A stretch of DNA of 64,000 nt. Origin: an uncultured Erythrobacter sp. GTDB taxonomy: Bacteria > Pseudomonadota > Alphaproteobacteria > Sphingomonadales > Sphingomonadaceae. The notes under the pieces are model-generated. The model searched no databases. It had not been told where the DNA came from and saw nothing but the letters and a program-made list of their open reading frames with translations. A program made the translations under genes and the position numbers. Position 1 is the stretch's first letter. The number at the start of each line of letters is the position of its first letter. Of the stretch, positions 62,647 to 64,000 are shown in pieces. The stretch lies in contig NZ_CANLMB010000001.1 of NCBI RefSeq assembly GCF_947492365.1, positions 434,001 through 498,000 on the forward strand, read 5' to 3'.

Positions 62647-62764
62647 GCCGCTGCGGGATGCGCCACACCGCGCTGTTGCAGGGGTTAGCCCGCAGTGCTA
62701 GGGCGCGCGACCTTGGCCGGGACGACGCGAATGCGTTCCCGGCGCCTGAGGACAATCGCGATTC

Positions 62765-64000
62765 ATGAGCGACACCGCCGCATCACCTTCAACTCCGGCA
62801 CACCAGCCGCCGACTGACGGCAAGAGCCACAGCGCGTCCAAGACCGCGCTGGCAGTCGGCGCGATCGGTGTTGTCTTCGGCGATATCGGCACCAGCCCGC
62901 TCTACGCGTTTCGTGAGACCTTCGTCGGGCGCGGCGAGGTTCAGCTTGATCCTGCGCATGTACTTGGTGTTATCAGCCTTATCTTCTGGTCGATGACTCT
63001 GGTTGTCGCCATCCAGTATGTCACGATCCTGATGCGCGCCGACAATAAGGGGCAGGGCGGCAGCCTCGCGCTGGTCGCGCTGATCAGCCGCAGCCTTTCC
63101 AAGTCGAAATATGGCTGGATCGCAGTGCTGCTGGGCGTGTTTGCAACGTCGCTATTCTACGGCGACTCCATGATTACGCCGGCAATTTCGGTGCTTTCGG
63201 CGGTCGAAGGGCTGACCGTGGTCGACCCCGGATTACAGCAATATGTGATCCCCATCGCGCTCGGCCTGCTGGTGTTCCTGTTCGTCATCCAGAAACGCGG
63301 CACGGCCAAGGTTGGCGCACTGTTTGCGCCGGTGATGATCGTCTATTTCAGCGTCATTGCGACATTGGGCGCTTGGCAGATATTCCAGACGCCTGATATC
63401 CTGTGGGCGCTATCCCCGCATCACGCGGTCAATTTCTTCATCCTCGACGGCTGGTTCGCCTTCCTCGCGCTGGGGACTGTGGTGCTGGCGGTGACAGGCT
63501 CCGAAGCGCTCTATTCCGACATGGGGCATTTCGGGCGCGGGCCGATGCGTTTGAGCTGGTTCGGCTTTGTCATGCCGTGCCTGCTGCTCAACTATTTCGG
63601 GCAAGGCGCGATGGTCATCGGCCTTCCGCCAGAGCAAGCCGCCGAAGCGATCCAGAACCCGTTCTTCTTCCTCGCGTCGGAAGAATGGCGCCTGCCGCTG
63701 GTGTTCCTCGCCACTATTGCCACATTTATCGCCAGCCAGGCGGTGATTTCGGGAGCCTTCTCGATAACCCAGCAGGCGATCCAGATGGGCTATATTCCGC
63801 GCCTCAACATCCGTCACACTTCAGAGACAGAAGGCGGTCAGATCTACATTCCTGCGGTCAACTGGGCGCTGATGATTGCGGTCATCATTCTGGTGCTTAC
63901 CTTCCAGAACTCCTCCAACCTCGCCAATGCATACGGCATTGCGGTGACGGGTGCGGTCACGATTGACACGCTGCTGATGGCGGTGCTGCTGATCGGCGTG
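62765..64000 (+). CDS. kup: KUP/HAK family potassium transporter, N-terminal 412 residues (runs off the window)
   Basis: A proton-coupled K+ uptake protein of the APC superfamily. After a polar start comes the family signature [20 protein letters not shown], then [22 protein letters not shown] text (read [18 protein letters not shown]), [36 protein letters not shown] and [20 protein letters not shown]. At least ten spans are seen before the edge. ATG 62765 is clear. The 118 bases before it hold no gene. Confidence 0.96.
   Translation, partial: MSDTAASPSTPAHQPPTDGKSHSASKTALAVGAIGVVFGDIGTSPLYAFRETFVGRGEVQLDPAHVLGVISLIFWSMTLVVAIQYVTILMRADNKGQGGSLALVALISRSLSKSKYGWIAVLLGVFATSLFYGDSMITPAISVLSAVEGLTVVDPGLQQYVIPIALGLLVFLFVIQKRGTAKVGALFAPVMIVYFSVIATLGAWQIFQTPDILWALSPHHAVNFFILDGWFAFLALGTVVLAVTGSEALYSDMGHFGRGPMRLSWFGFVMPCLLLNYFGQGAMVIGLPPEQAAEAIQNPFFFLASEEWRLPLVFLATIATFIASQAVISGAFSITQQAIQMGYIPRLNIRHTSETEGGQIYIPAVNWALMIAVIILVLTFQNSSNLANAYGIAVTGAVTIDTLLMAVLLIGV

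Overview
The window is a 64 kb stretch of core chromosome from an alphaproteobacterium, most likely Sphingomonadales (Erythrobacter-like). I infer this from gene content and order, not from a database search. The indicators are the run rpsB-tsf-pyrH-frr-uppS-cdsA-dxr-rseP-bamA-ompH-fabZ, a complex I NDUFS4-like gene, a system I cytochrome c maturation operon, TonB- and TpsB-type outer-membrane proteins, and alphaproteobacterial-type LexA boxes (GTTC-N7-GTTC). The DNA is GC-rich almost throughout. The clear exception is about 42.3-44.3 kb.

Layout. 0-3.3 kb: edge of a holin-like gene, a CitE-like lyase and a TonB-dependent receptor, then tRNA-Pro(GGG). 3.6-6.6 kb: yajC-secD-secF. 6.6-16 kb: glycosyltransferase, XRE regulator, DUF6456 protein, uracil-DNA glycosylase-like enzyme, ABC-F ATPase, SIMPL protein, a PepSY/response-regulator/sensor-kinase set, an unknown gene and chorismate mutase. 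15.9-26.9 kb: polyprenyl diphosphate synthase, hrpB, NDUFS4-like, 4.5S-type SRP RNA, dnaX-ybaB, an HExxH protein, a 2OG-Fe(II) oxygenase, lon and hup. 27-28.7 kb: a lipoprotein and rlmB, then tRNA-Tyr. 29-35.7 kb: a TpsB-like transporter, a very large Gly/Asn-rich FecR protein and a CHASE2-EAL phosphodiesterase. 35.7-40 kb: a KAS III-like synthase, a PAP2/Aur1-like protein, psd-pssA and a small membrane protein with LexA boxes upstream.

40.3-53.9 kb: ribosomal, lipid and envelope biogenesis cluster, interrupted between tsf and pyrH by a two-gene AT-rich island. 53.9-56.1 kb: a 600-base repeat-rich gap, rpmE, a lipoprotein and a second 2OG oxygenase. 56.3-64 kb: tRNA-His, a Leu/Phe-type dehydrogenase, ccmC-D-E-F-G-H-I and the start of kup.

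Candidates for undescribed biology, strongest first: (i) the tsf-pyrH island, whose first protein looks like the EVE/PUA-like sensor part of Mrr/McrB-type restriction proteins fused to a membrane anchor, followed by an overlapping membrane coiled-coil protein; (ii) a dispersed element in two copies (19351-19440 and 53941-54030) whose three hairpins are kept by compensatory base changes; (iii) two perfect LexA boxes upstream of an 85-residue single-pass membrane protein; (iv) the TpsB/FecR-repeat/CHASE2-EAL locus; (v) a 26-bp perfect palindrome downstream of the SRP RNA, bracketed by a 16-base duplication of the SRP RNA 3' end.
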